From the NCBI RefSeq assembly GCF_035938995.1, contig NZ_DASZGI010000281.1:1-64000 (forward strand): DNA of 64,000 nt, written 5' to 3'. The notes beneath the pieces were generated by a model. That model made no database searches, was not told the DNA's origin, and saw only the letters and a program-made list of their open reading frames with translations. This document shows positions 50,220 to 58,649 of the stretch, piece by piece. How positions within the stretch are numbered: position 1 is the stretch's first letter; each line of letters starts with the position of its first letter. The translations under genes were made by a program, and so were the position numbers. The stretch is from DASZGI01 sp035938995 (GTDB lineage: Bacteria; Actinomycetota; Actinomycetes; Streptomycetales; Catenulisporaceae).

Positions 50220-51263
50220 TCAGCCCTCCAGGACGATCCAGGTGCGTCCCGGCGTCAGGCGCATGGGGACGCCCGCGACGGTGTAGCTCGTGGGCGATCC
50301 GTCAGTGGGCTTGGACCACTGCCCGTGCCAGACCTCGCCGTCGCGGTAGAAGTCCGCCGCGCCCTGGCCGGTGGTCTGCGAGAAGACCTCGTTGTCGGGA
50401 TGGCCGGCGTTGTAGTCGGTGTATTTGCCCGGCACGACGGAGACATGTTGGATGATCACGTTGTCCGTGGCGGTGGGTCCCTGATCGGTCGTCGCTGCCT
50501 GCCTTCCGTCCACGGTCACCAGCCACCGGTCGCCGGAGGCGGTGAAGGTGAACGAGGCGGCCGGCATGCGGGCCGCGGCGGAGGAGGCCGGCTGACCTCC
50601 TGCGGGCGCCGCGCCGAAGCGCAGGCCGACGTCCTGGGTCTGCGCCAGGTCGGGATAGGCGGCGAACACCGCGGCCGGGCTGATGTACGTGGGGGAGCTG
50701 CCGCCATTGCTGAACAGCGTCGGTGCGCGGCTCGGGGTGATGTTCTCCAGGTTCGCAGCGGCCAGGTCGGGCAGCAGGCCCGAAATCGCCCCCGAGTAGG
50801 CCAGCCCGACCTTGCCGAAGGAGGCCAGAAGGGGGATGTCGGTCTGCCGTGCGCTGCGCACCGGCCCCACGCGCCCAGGAGCGCTCGAGCTGTCGAAAAC
50901 GGCCAGGTAGCGGCTCAGCCCGCCCTCGACCTGAACGACGTAGACCAGGTCGGCGGAGTTCAGCCCGGTCTGTTGGGTCTGTGCCGCGCCAACGTTGTCG
51001 ATCTTGACGGCGAGGACGTGGCCGCCGGGGCCCATCCCGGTCAGCTGGTTGATCACCGGCTTGGGCGGCGGCGGAGGTGCGGGCTTGTTGCTCGAACATC
51101 CGGACGTGCCGAGCAGCAGGCCCCCGAGCACACCCAGGGCCGCGACCACCGCTAGGACACGCGGCGCACGCCCGCGCGGTCGACGACCGCCGCCGAAGCT
51201 TCGCACGTCAGTAATCCGTCCTTCCCGTGCTTGCGGAGTCTGCGCAGTCGGTCGGCTCGCCAT
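50220..51263 (-). CDS. DUF3048-family lipoprotein
   Basis: The product has about 347 residues from this ATG; GTG codons at 51269 and 51206 are also possible and no ribosome binding site settles it. A basic N-terminus leads to RVLAVVAALGVLGGLLLGTS and a lipobox Cys. A Pro-rich linker follows. The globular part has the DUF3048 pattern (YerB-like): LAVKIDNVGAAQTQQTGLN, YVVQVEGGLSRYLAVF and GPVRSARQTDIPLLASFG. It is anchored outside the membrane and the family function is not established. Confidence 0.8.
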   Translation of the reverse strand: MASRPTAQTPQAREGRITDVRSFGGGRRPRGRAPRVLAVVAALGVLGGLLLGTSGCSSNKPAPPPPPKPVINQLTGMGPGGHVLAVKIDNVGAAQTQQTGLNSADLVYVVQVEGGLSRYLAVFDSSSAPGRVGPVRSARQTDIPLLASFGKVGLAYSGAISGLLPDLAAANLENITPSRAPTLFSNGGSSPTYISPAAVFAAYPDLAQTQDVGLRFGAAPAGGQPASSAAARMPAASFTFTASGDRWLVTVDGRQAATTDQGPTATDNVIIQHVSVVPGKYTDYNAGHPDNEVFSQTTGQGAADFYRDGEVWHGQWSKPTDGSPTSYTVAGVPMRLTPGRTWIVLEG

Positions 51264-51517
51264 GGTCACTCGCCACCGCCTCCACTGTGGCATGGCCAGC
51301 GCGTCACTGCCGGACAGCCTGTTTCAGGAGTGACGGGTGTTAGTGCAGGAGGCTGACGGACGAGCTGGAGCGGGCCAGCCAATAGCATCGCCGTCGGCTC
51401 CATGGTCTCTGCAGCGTGCGACATCTACGCGCCCGGCCCGGTTACTGTGGCCGCAGGCGATCCGCGGATCGCGACCCCTGCCCCGCTCGCCAAGCCCCGT
51501 CAGATCCGGAACATACC

Positions 51518-52495
51518 GTGGACGCCGATGCCGACCGCGCCGCAGTCCCCGCCGACGCGCTGCGGAACCTGAACCTCAACCTGCTGCTGCACCTAGACGC
51601 GCTGCTCGCGCATCGCAGCGTCTCGCAGGCGGCCAGGCACCTCGGGCTGAGCCAGCCGACTGTGTCCGCCGCGCTGCACCGGCTGCGCCGCCAGTTCGGT
51701 GACGAACTGCTGGTGCGCAGCGGCGCGCAGACCGAGCTCACGCCGCTCGGCCTGCAACTACAGCCGTTGACCGCCGCCGCGCTCACCTCGGTCGAACGGG
51801 TCTTCACCAGCACCAACGTCTTCGATCCAGCCGCCTCGAACCGCGAGTTCTCGCTGCTCGGCATCGACTACTGGGTCGCCTCGGTCGGCTCGGCACTGAC
51901 CGCGCAGGTCGCCCGGGTCGCCCCTGCGGTCCGGCTGCGTTTCTGCCGGCCGAGCGGGGAGTTGTTCTCCGGCATCACGGACACGCTGCGCACCGTGGAC
52001 GGCGTGCTCGGCCCGCACGGCGTGCTGCACGGAGTCAGCCATACGGACCTTTACTCCGACGAATGGGTCTGCGTCGTCGACGCCGGCAACCGTCGGGTGG
52101 GCGAGCGGCTCACCTTGGCCGAGCTGAGCGCCCTGCCGTGGGTCGTCGCGATGAACGAGTCGACCGCGGACGCCGGGCTTCGGGAGCCGCTCGGCATGCG
52201 GCAGCTGCGCCTGGCGGGTATCGAACCGCGGATCACGGCCGCGGTGGAGTCCTACCTCGCAGTGCCCTGGTTCGTCGCCGGCAGCGAGCGGATCGCGATC
52301 ACACACCGCCGGTTCGCCGAGAAGATCGCCGGCGCCACGGGCCTACGCGTTCTGGACTGCCCGATCCCGCTGCGGCCGCTGAGACTGGCGCTGTGGTGGC
52401 ATCCTCAGTTCGAGCGGGACGCCGGCCACCGCTGGCTGCGCGAGACGCTGCGCTCGCTGTACGACGAACCGACACAGAAGCAGGGTGAACCGTAG
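51518..52495 (+). CDS. LysR-family regulator of the amidohydrolase/ALDH pair
   Basis: The product has about 325 residues from GTG at 51518. The N-terminal helix-turn-helix is LLAHRSVSQAARHLGLSQPT with VSAALHRLRRQFGDELLVR. The C-terminal domain is the LysR substrate-binding fold (FSLLGIDYWVAS, WVVAMNESTADAG). It is divergent from the DUF3048 gene and directly upstream of the amidohydrolase gene. A near-perfect palindrome in the gap is a likely binding site. The ligand is probably an aromatic or unsaturated acid. Confidence 0.9.
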   Translation: MDADADRAAVPADALRNLNLNLLLHLDALLAHRSVSQAARHLGLSQPTVSAALHRLRRQFGDELLVRSGAQTELTPLGLQLQPLTAAALTSVERVFTSTNVFDPAASNREFSLLGIDYWVASVGSALTAQVARVAPAVRLRFCRPSGELFSGITDTLRTVDGVLGPHGVLHGVSHTDLYSDEWVCVVDAGNRRVGERLTLAELSALPWVVAMNESTADAGLREPLGMRQLRLAGIEPRITAAVESYLAVPWFVAGSERIAITHRRFAEKIAGATGLRVLDCPIPLRPLRLALWWHPQFERDAGHRWLRETLRSLYDEPTQKQGEP

Positions 52496-52499
52496 GCGT

Positions 52500-52519
52500 A
52501 TATCCACTTGCGTAGATAT
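52500..52519 (+). promoter_or_regulatory. LysR-type palindrome
   Basis: ATATCCACTTGCGTAGATAT has near-perfect 8-bp arms (7 of 8 pairs) around TTGC and fits the LysR T-N11-A form. It lies five bases after the lysR-like gene and 150 bp before the amidohydrolase gene. Confidence 0.6.
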
Positions 52520-52668
52520 TAGTTGTCATCAAAGCAATGTGAAGCGTCGTCGAACATAGACGGCGTCGATGCCGTCCATAGGAAGTTCGCAGTTCCGCGG
52601 GCCGCGCGCGACCAGCAGGCTGGAACCGATCCGGGGGCACCCGGCGGCCGGCGAGAGGGCGACGCGCC

Positions 52669-53661
52669 ATGGCAGGCGACGAACAGCAGGCCGGCGAAAC
52701 CGAGTTCGGTCCCGCGTTCACCGACGTCCACTACCACTTCGTGCCCGCCGAGGTCCGACGGCTCGTCGAGGAGCGTGCCGAGGGCAACCCGGACGCGCGC
52801 TTCTTCAAGATCCTGCTCGACGCCTTCCCGGACCTGGCGACGCCGTCGGCCGAGCGCGAGCTGACCGCGGAGTCCGGGCGCGCGGTGATCTCCTTGCCGA
52901 CCGCCGTCGGGCCCGGGGTGATCGGCCTCGGCGACACGGCCGACCTGGTGCGGATCTGCAACGACGAGATGATCGCGGCGGTCGCGGCCGAGGACGCGTA
53001 CGCGTCGACGATGATCACCCTTCCCTGGGACGATCCGCGGGCCGCGCGCGCCGAGGTCGAGCGGGTCGGTGCGAATCCGGCCGTGTCGGCCGTCATCGTC
53101 CACGTCGGCCTCGAGCAGACCCGGCTGGTCGACGAGCCGGATCTGGAGCCGGTCTACCGGGCGATCGCCGGGCACGGCCTGCCGCTTTTCGTGCATCCCG
53201 TGCAAGAGGCGCCGCCGAACGGGATGGCGCAGTGGTTCCTGTCCAACGTCCTCGCGTCGCCGATGGCGACCAGCCTCGCCGCGGCGCGCCTCATGTTGTC
53301 CGGGATGCTCGACCGAGTACCGGACCTGACACTCATCATCCCGCAACTCGGAGGCACGCTGCCTTACCTCGCCCAGCGGCTGGCGGACCAGAGTGGGAAG
53401 GGCAACGCAGAGCACGACATCCCGTACTACCTGCGTACCCGCACATACTTCGACACCTGCTCCTTCCATGCGCCGGCGCTGGACTGCGCGATCGCCACCG
53501 TCGGCGCCGACCAACTCCTGCTCGGCTCGGACTTCCCGTTCCGCGGACCGGTGCGCCGAGCGGTGGAGGGCGTCGAGTCAGGGCTCGACCTCGACGGCGC
53601 CGAGCTCGTGCTGAGCGCCAATCTCGCGCTGCTCCAGGACACGTCGCGCGCGGTCCGGTAA
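52669..53661 (+). CDS. ACMSD-like amidohydrolase family 2 protein
   Basis: The product has 330 residues. It is a metal-dependent TIM barrel with HxH in FTDVHYHFVP, a His in LPLFVHPVQE, and the catalytic Asp in LLLGSDFPF, as in aminocarboxymuconate semialdehyde decarboxylase and related non-oxidative aromatic decarboxylases. The family removes carboxylate without oxidation. It is followed by an aldehyde dehydrogenase 50 bp away, the usual order for decarboxylase plus semialdehyde dehydrogenase. The exact acid substrate is not determinable. The start follows GGCGAG-like sequence with moderate support. Confidence 0.87.
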   Translation: MAGDEQQAGETEFGPAFTDVHYHFVPAEVRRLVEERAEGNPDARFFKILLDAFPDLATPSAERELTAESGRAVISLPTAVGPGVIGLGDTADLVRICNDEMIAAVAAEDAYASTMITLPWDDPRAARAEVERVGANPAVSAVIVHVGLEQTRLVDEPDLEPVYRAIAGHGLPLFVHPVQEAPPNGMAQWFLSNVLASPMATSLAAARLMLSGMLDRVPDLTLIIPQLGGTLPYLAQRLADQSGKGNAEHDIPYYLRTRTYFDTCSFHAPALDCAIATVGADQLLLGSDFPFRGPVRRAVEGVESGLDLDGAELVLSANLALLQDTSRAVR

Positions 53662-53711
53662 CGACCTCAACCCGCTTCGAGAACATCCGGAACATCCAGA
53701 GAGGCAAGACC

Positions 53712-55172
53712 ATGACCACCGAAGCCGTCACCACTCCCTGGTCGTCGGACCGCGAGAGCGACCGATTCGCCGTCGAGAATCCCGCGTATGGCACCGTCCT
53801 CGCCTACGTCCAGGGCGCCGGTCCGGACGAGGTGGACAAGGCCGCTCACGCCGCGCAGGCCGGGTTCGAGCGCTGGAGCCGCCGCTCCGCCATCGAGCGG
53901 GGCACGCTGCTGCTCGAGGCGGCCCGGGTCATCCGGGAGAACGCCGACGAACTCGCCGCGCTGGAGTCGGCGGAGAACGGCAAGCCGGTGCGCTACGCCC
54001 GCGCCTTCGACATCGAGACCTGCATCGCGATCTTCGAGTTCTTCGGCCGCGCCGTGCGCGTCTTCCACGGCGAGGCGCGCGACTCGGGCACGATGCTGGA
54101 CTTCACCGAGCAGGTCCCCTACGGCGTCGTCGGCGCGATCGTCCCGTTCAACTGGCCGCCGATCCACACCGCCGGCAAGATCGCGCCCGCGCTCGCGGCC
54201 GGCAACGCCGTGCTCATCAAGCCCGGCGAGCAGGCCCCACTGGCCTCCATGCGGGTCGCGGAACTGGTGCGGCAGGTGCTGCCGGACGACGTCGTGCACG
54301 TCGTGCCGGGTCGTGCAGAGACGGGCGCGGCTATCGCGTCGCACCCCCTCGTCCGCAAGATCTCCTTCACCGGCGCCCCGACGACCGGCACGGCGGTGAT
54401 CCGCTCGGCGGCCGCGAACCTCACCCCGACCCTGATGGAGCTCGGCGGCAAGAACCCCTTCGTCGTGTTCGAAGACGCCGACCTGGACAGCGCGGCGCGC
54501 TGGGCGCTCGACGCGGGCTTTTACAACCAGGGCGAGGCGTGCACCGCGGGGTCGCGGCTGATCGTGCAGCGCTCGGTGTACGACGAGTTCGTCGAGCGGC
54601 TCGCGCCGCAGGTCGCGAAGCTGGTCGTCGGCGACGGCTCGAAGCCCGGCACGCACGTCGGACCGCTGGTGACCAAGGCGCAGATGGACCGGGTCCTGGG
54701 CTATCTCAAGATCGGCGCGGACGAGGGAGCCGTCGTCGCGGCCGAGGCCGCGCTGCCGACCGACCCGGAACTGGCCGACGGCTTCTTCGTGGCGCCGACG
54801 CTGCTCACCGGCGTGCACCCGGACATGCGGGTGGCCAAGGAGGAGATCTTCGGCCCGGTCGCGGTCGTCATCCCCTTCGACGACGAGGAGGACGCCGTGC
54901 GCATCGCGAACGGCACCGACTTCGGCCTCGTCGGCGGGGTGTTCTCCGGCGACCAGCCGCGCGCGATCCGGGTCGGCCGCCGCATCGAGGCCGGCCTGAT
55001 GTACGTCAACCACTACAACCGCATGGCGGTCGGAACGCCCTTCGGGGGAACGAAGCACTCCGGCTTCGGCCGCGAGCACACGCTGGATACGCTGCGCGAG
55101 TTCACCTACGCGAAGACGCTGCGCATCCCGTCGGGCGAAGGCGAGATCACCGGCGTGATGGACGCCGTCTGA
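53712..55172 (+). CDS. Aldehyde dehydrogenase partner of the ACMSD-like enzyme
   Basis: The product has 486 residues and starts at ATG with AGAGAGG upstream. ALDH motifs: IVPFNWPPIHTAGKIAPAL, FTGAPTTG, Glu in MELGGKNPF, nucleophile Cys in QGEACTAGSR, and EEIFGPVAVV. It is presumably co-transcribed with the amidohydrolase gene and oxidises the semialdehyde formed there. It ends in a terminator hairpin. Confidence 0.92.
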   Translation: MTTEAVTTPWSSDRESDRFAVENPAYGTVLAYVQGAGPDEVDKAAHAAQAGFERWSRRSAIERGTLLLEAARVIRENADELAALESAENGKPVRYARAFDIETCIAIFEFFGRAVRVFHGEARDSGTMLDFTEQVPYGVVGAIVPFNWPPIHTAGKIAPALAAGNAVLIKPGEQAPLASMRVAELVRQVLPDDVVHVVPGRAETGAAIASHPLVRKISFTGAPTTGTAVIRSAAANLTPTLMELGGKNPFVVFEDADLDSAARWALDAGFYNQGEACTAGSRLIVQRSVYDEFVERLAPQVAKLVVGDGSKPGTHVGPLVTKAQMDRVLGYLKIGADEGAVVAAEAALPTDPELADGFFVAPTLLTGVHPDMRVAKEEIFGPVAVVIPFDDEEDAVRIANGTDFGLVGGVFSGDQPRAIRVGRRIEAGLMYVNHYNRMAVGTPFGGTKHSGFGREHTLDTLREFTYAKTLRIPSGEGEITGVMDAV

Positions 55173-55198
55173 CCCCTGATCCCACCGGGTCAGACGGC
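55164..55198 (+). terminator. Hairpin overlapping the end of the aldehyde dehydrogenase gene
   Basis: GCCGTCTGACCC (55164-55175) pairs perfectly with 55187-55198 over 12 bp. The stop codon lies within the 5' arm. Confidence 0.75.
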
Positions 55199-55228
55199 GG
55201 TCTGCCGTCAACGCCCTGCCCGCGGTGT

Positions 55229-55600
55229 CTAGCCCATGCCGACCTGTTGAACCGAGGGTTCGATGAGTGCGACAACACGCTCCTCGCCACGCGGGTAGGG
55301 CTGCCCGGTGTAACTGATCTGGATCCGATCGATGATCTCCCAGGCGGCGTCTCCGTCGAGCCACTCGACCAATGCGCCGCGGAGGATGACGGGGGTGAAG
55401 GTTGTCCGGCGGCGTGAGGGACAGGGCGACGCGCGGGTCGCGGCGCAGGTTTCGCGCCTTGCGGGCCGGAGGCGGCGCTGCACGTGCTGCAGTTCGACCT
55501 CGTGCGCCGCCAGACGCGCACGCCACCTCCGGACGTGCTCGTGGCCGAGGCCGCGCGGCGGCTGATGCCGTGGCAGCCGACCGGAATCTCGGTGGACCGC
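55229..55600 (-). pseudogene. Frameshifted PPOX-class (pyridoxamine oxidase-like) gene
   Basis: The minus strand encodes pieces of a PPOX/F420-dependent enzyme in different frames. One frame, ending TAG 55229-55231, has FTPVILRGALVEWLDGDAAW and the YTGQPYPRGEE signature. A second frame has RKARNLRRDPRVALSLTPPD, the preceding strand of the fold. The first frame upstream has AAHEVELQHVQRR, which resembles the strand before that. At least two frameshifts are needed to join them. The N-terminus is missing or heavily altered. I read it as a decaying gene. Confidence 0.6.
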
Positions 55601-55628
55601 AATCGAGCCGCGTGTGCAGGATGTCCGT

Positions 55629-56705
55629 ATGTCGTTGCGAGATCTGGCGGCCGTCGAGTTCGCGGCCGAGACCACCTACCTCAACACGGCGTCCATAGGG
55701 CTACCTCCGGCCAGAACGCTCGAGGCGATGCGGTCGGCACACGAGGAGTGGGCCCGCGGACGGGCGTCCGCCCCGGCATACGACGCGGTGGTCGCCGCCG
55801 CGCGCGCGTCGTTCGCCCGGCTCGTCGGCACTGGCCCGGAGCGCGTGGCGATCGGCACGACTGCTTCGACGGAGGTCGGCTTGGTGGCCGGTTCGCTGCC
55901 GGCCGGGGCCGAAGTCGTAGTGGCCGAGGGGGATTTCAGTTCGCTGATCCAGCCCTTCGCCGGGCGTGGCGACCTGGCGCTTCGCACGGTGCCGCTCGAC
56001 GATGTCGCCGCCGCGGTGCGGCCCGGTACCGCGCTGGTCGCGGTCAGCGCGGCGCAGTCCGCCGACGGTCGGGTCGCCGACTTGGCCGCGATCCGCGCCG
56101 CCGCAAGTGCTCACGGCGCGCTGACGTTGATCGACGCGACTCAGTCTCTGGGGTGGATGCCGCTTTCGGCCGATCACTGGGACTACGTGGTCTGCAACAC
56201 CTACAAGTGGCTGCTGTGCCCTCGGGGTGTGTCCTTCTTGGTCGTAAGCCCGCGCGGCGCGGAGCTGCTGCGCCCGGCTTACGCCGGCTGGTACGCGGGC
56301 GAAGACCCGTGGGACAACTGTTACGGCCCGGTCCGGCTCGCGGATGACGCCCGCCGCTTCGACGCTTCGCCGATCTGGATCGCCTTCGTCGGAGCGGTCC
56401 AGTCCCTCGCCCTGATCGAAGAGGCCGGGATCGCGCAGATCGGTGCGCACGACCTCGCGCTCGCCGAGCGATTCCGCGCCGGACTGACCGATTTGGGATA
56501 CGAGCCCGTCCGCGGCAATTCAGCGATCGTGGCGGTGCGTGGCCTCGGCCATGTCGCCGACCGGCTGGACGCGGCCGACGTCAAGGTCGCGATCCGCGCA
56601 GGCGGCCTTCGCGCCTCGTTCCACCTGTACAACACGATCGGCGATGTCGACCGAACGCTCGACGTGCTGGCCAGCGCGCTGGTCGGTCGGCAGGCTCGGC
56701 GGTGA
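55629..56705 (+). CDS. Class V aminotransferase-fold PLP enzyme
   Basis: The product has 358 residues; ATG 55629 has AGGA upstream (a GTG 5 codons earlier is also possible). Features are TYLNTASIGLPP at the start, GTTASTEVG, LIDATQSLGWMP with the cofactor-binding Asp, and the Schiff-base Lys in CNTYKWLLCPRG. The fold includes cysteine desulfurases, kynureninases and isopenicillin epimerases. The substrate is not evident. It lies downstream of the ACMSD-like pair, with the decayed PPOX gene on the other strand between them, so a joint function is uncertain. Confidence 0.85.
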   Translation: MSLRDLAAVEFAAETTYLNTASIGLPPARTLEAMRSAHEEWARGRASAPAYDAVVAAARASFARLVGTGPERVAIGTTASTEVGLVAGSLPAGAEVVVAEGDFSSLIQPFAGRGDLALRTVPLDDVAAAVRPGTALVAVSAAQSADGRVADLAAIRAAASAHGALTLIDATQSLGWMPLSADHWDYVVCNTYKWLLCPRGVSFLVVSPRGAELLRPAYAGWYAGEDPWDNCYGPVRLADDARRFDASPIWIAFVGAVQSLALIEEAGIAQIGAHDLALAERFRAGLTDLGYEPVRGNSAIVAVRGLGHVADRLDAADVKVAIRAGGLRASFHLYNTIGDVDRTLDVLASALVGRQARR

Positions 56706-56739
56706 AGTGCCCGGCCGCGTCCCGCAAAGGAGACACGCC

Positions 56740-57556
56740 GTGACCATCAAGGACGCCGACATCGCGCGCGCCCTGATTCCCATCCTGGCCGGAGACCGCG
56801 ACGCCATAGCCCAGCGACTTCTCGGCCAGCCCGACGGCGTGCACCGCGCGACGCTGCCCGACGGAGCGAACGTCTGGGTCGTCAGCCACCACCAGGATGT
56901 CAAAAGGCTGCTGGCCGATCCGGACCTCGCGCTGGACAAGCGCCGATCCCGCAGCGGGTATCAGGGCTTTGGCCTGCCCCCGGCGCTGGACGCGAACCTG
57001 CTCAACCTCGACGGCGCCGACCACGCCCGCCTGCGCCGCCTGGTCACCGCCGCCTTCACCGGCCGCCACGTCGAGGCCCTGCGCGACCACATTCAGGCCA
57101 CCAGCAATACCCTGATCAGCGACCTGCCGCCCTCCGGCGCCGCCGATCTCGTCGCCGCGTACGCCGCAGCCGGCCACCACCGCGATCCGCCGCTTCCCCA
57201 CCCGCGATCTCCACGTCGGCGACACCGTGATCCCGGCCGGAGACACCGTCCTGCTCGCCGTCATCGCCGCCAACCGCGACCCGATCAGCGACAACGGCCA
57301 CCTGTCCTTCGGCCACGGCCCGCACTACTGCCTCGGCGCACCCCTGGCCCGCCTCGAGGCCCGCATCGCGATCTGGACACTCCTGCGCCGCCTGCCCGAC
57401 CTCGCCCTCGCCGTCCCGTACGCGGACCTGGCTTGGAAGAGCGACCACCGCCAGCACGCGCTGACCCGCCTGCCGGTTACCTACACCCCGCCGCCCTCGT
57501 TCCCTTCCGGTTCCACCGATGACCCCGTGTCCTCGTGTGACGCCGTGCCCTCGTAG
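56740..57556 (+). pseudogene. Cytochrome P450 gene broken by internal deletion and frameshift
   Basis: GTG 56740 with AAAGGAGA starts a normal bacterial P450: WVVSHHQDVKRLLADPDLAL, then LLNLDGADHARLRRLVTAAF and ADLVAAYAAA near residue 143. The frame then shifts. In the new frame the text resumes at ATTAIRRFPTRDLHVGDTVI and runs to the heme-ligand loop FGHGPHYCLGAPLAR and the end. The I-helix oxygen-binding motif and the ExxR region are missing (about 130 residues), and a further short loss lies after ANRDP. It cannot make a working P450. Confidence 0.8.
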
Positions 57557-57663
57557 GCTGAGGTCGCGCGATCCCGACGGCCAAGGCCGGTCAGCGTGGA
57601 CGCGGGTCGGCCCCGGCGGGACAATGGCCGACAAACGGACCTTACGAGAGGAGCGGTCGGGCG

Positions 57664-58395
57664 GTGGCTGCGTCCAACGGGCGCGCGGGCGAGTTCGCCG
57701 CGTTCCGGCCGGTGCGGGCGGGCAACGCCTTCGAGGAGACGGTCGAGCAGTTGCTGCGCGCGGTCAAGCTCGGCGCGGTGCCGCCGGGCCACCGGCTGCC
57801 GCCGGAACGCGAGCTCGCGGGCGTGCTGAACGTCAGCCGCGACACGCTGCGCGAGGCGATCCGCGTGCTGGCCGCCGAAGGGATCGTGGAGAGCCGGCGC
57901 GGGCGCTCCGGCGGTACCTACGTGTTGAAGATGCCCGAGCCCGCCGCCACCGGGGGACTGCGCGGCGCGGTGGACGGGCTGCCCGGCGGGCTGGAGGACA
58001 CGCTCGTCTTTCGCCGCGCGGTGGAGACCGGCGCGGCCGAGGCCGCGGCCGGGCGTGCGCTCGAACCCGCGGAGCGCAAGCTGCTCACTGAGCGTTTGGC
58101 CGCGGCGGCGGAGGCTGGCGTGCCCGACTACCGCCTCGCCGACACCCGCTTCCACCTCGCGGTAGCCGAGGTTTCTGGCTCCGGCGCGCTCGCCACGGCG
58201 GTCGGCGAGGCCCGGTTGCGAATCAACGCACTGCTGGACGCGATTCCGATGCTCGAGGTCAACCTCAAGCACACGGCCGCACAGCACGAGCGGATCGCGG
58301 CGGCCATCCTCGGCGGCGATCCCGAGACGGCGCGCCGCGCGATGGCGGAGCACCTCGAGGGGACCGAGGTGCTGTTGCGCGGCTTCCTGGACTGA
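57664..58395 (+). CDS. GntR/FadR-family regulator of the amine catabolic operon
   Basis: The product has 243 residues and starts at GTG. The winged helix has LPPERELAGVLNVSRDTLRE and RRGRSGGTYV. The FCD domain has FRRAVETGAAEAAAGR and DTRFHLAVAEVSGSG. Similar regulators adjoin polyamine and amine catabolic genes in actinomycetes. It is upstream of the permease gene in the same direction, separated by a 254-bp control region. Confidence 0.9.
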   Translation: MAASNGRAGEFAAFRPVRAGNAFEETVEQLLRAVKLGAVPPGHRLPPERELAGVLNVSRDTLREAIRVLAAEGIVESRRGRSGGTYVLKMPEPAATGGLRGAVDGLPGGLEDTLVFRRAVETGAAEAAAGRALEPAERKLLTERLAAAAEAGVPDYRLADTRFHLAVAEVSGSGALATAVGEARLRINALLDAIPMLEVNLKHTAAQHERIAAAILGGDPETARRAMAEHLEGTEVLLRGFLD

Positions 58396-58467
58396 GCCGG
58401 ACCTTCCGCCGGTTCCAAGTGTCAATATCCTGCGTTAGTTTTTCGTCGGCGTTCGGGAGGTTCCCTC

Positions 58468-58500
58468 TTGACAGCGCGGCGGATCGCACCACACTAGGAC
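58468..58500 (+). promoter_or_regulatory. Promoter of the gamma-glutamyl amine operon
   Basis: TTGACA (58468-58473) is followed after 17 bp by ACACTA (58491-58496); TAGGAC follows directly. The -10 is a poor match, so the exact start is unsure. No other gene lies between 58396 and 58649. Confidence 0.4.
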
Positions 58501-58649
58501 CACAAAAGGCCGATCTATCGTCCATTTAGTCGTCGTTTCTCCACGCACAGCCTCGTCTGCTTGCCCCGTTCGGCTGCGCCCGGCCCGCGCCGCGCCGGGC
58601 GCCACCTCGCGCACAGCCCCATCACCGAAGCCGTCCCCGGGAGTCGCGC

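Noticed and set aside
51518..56705. Kynurenine pathway (kynureninase, ACMSD, semialdehyde dehydrogenase)
   Set aside because: The class V enzyme has no specific kynureninase feature I can see, and 3-hydroxyanthranilate dioxygenase and kynurenine 3-monooxygenase are absent.
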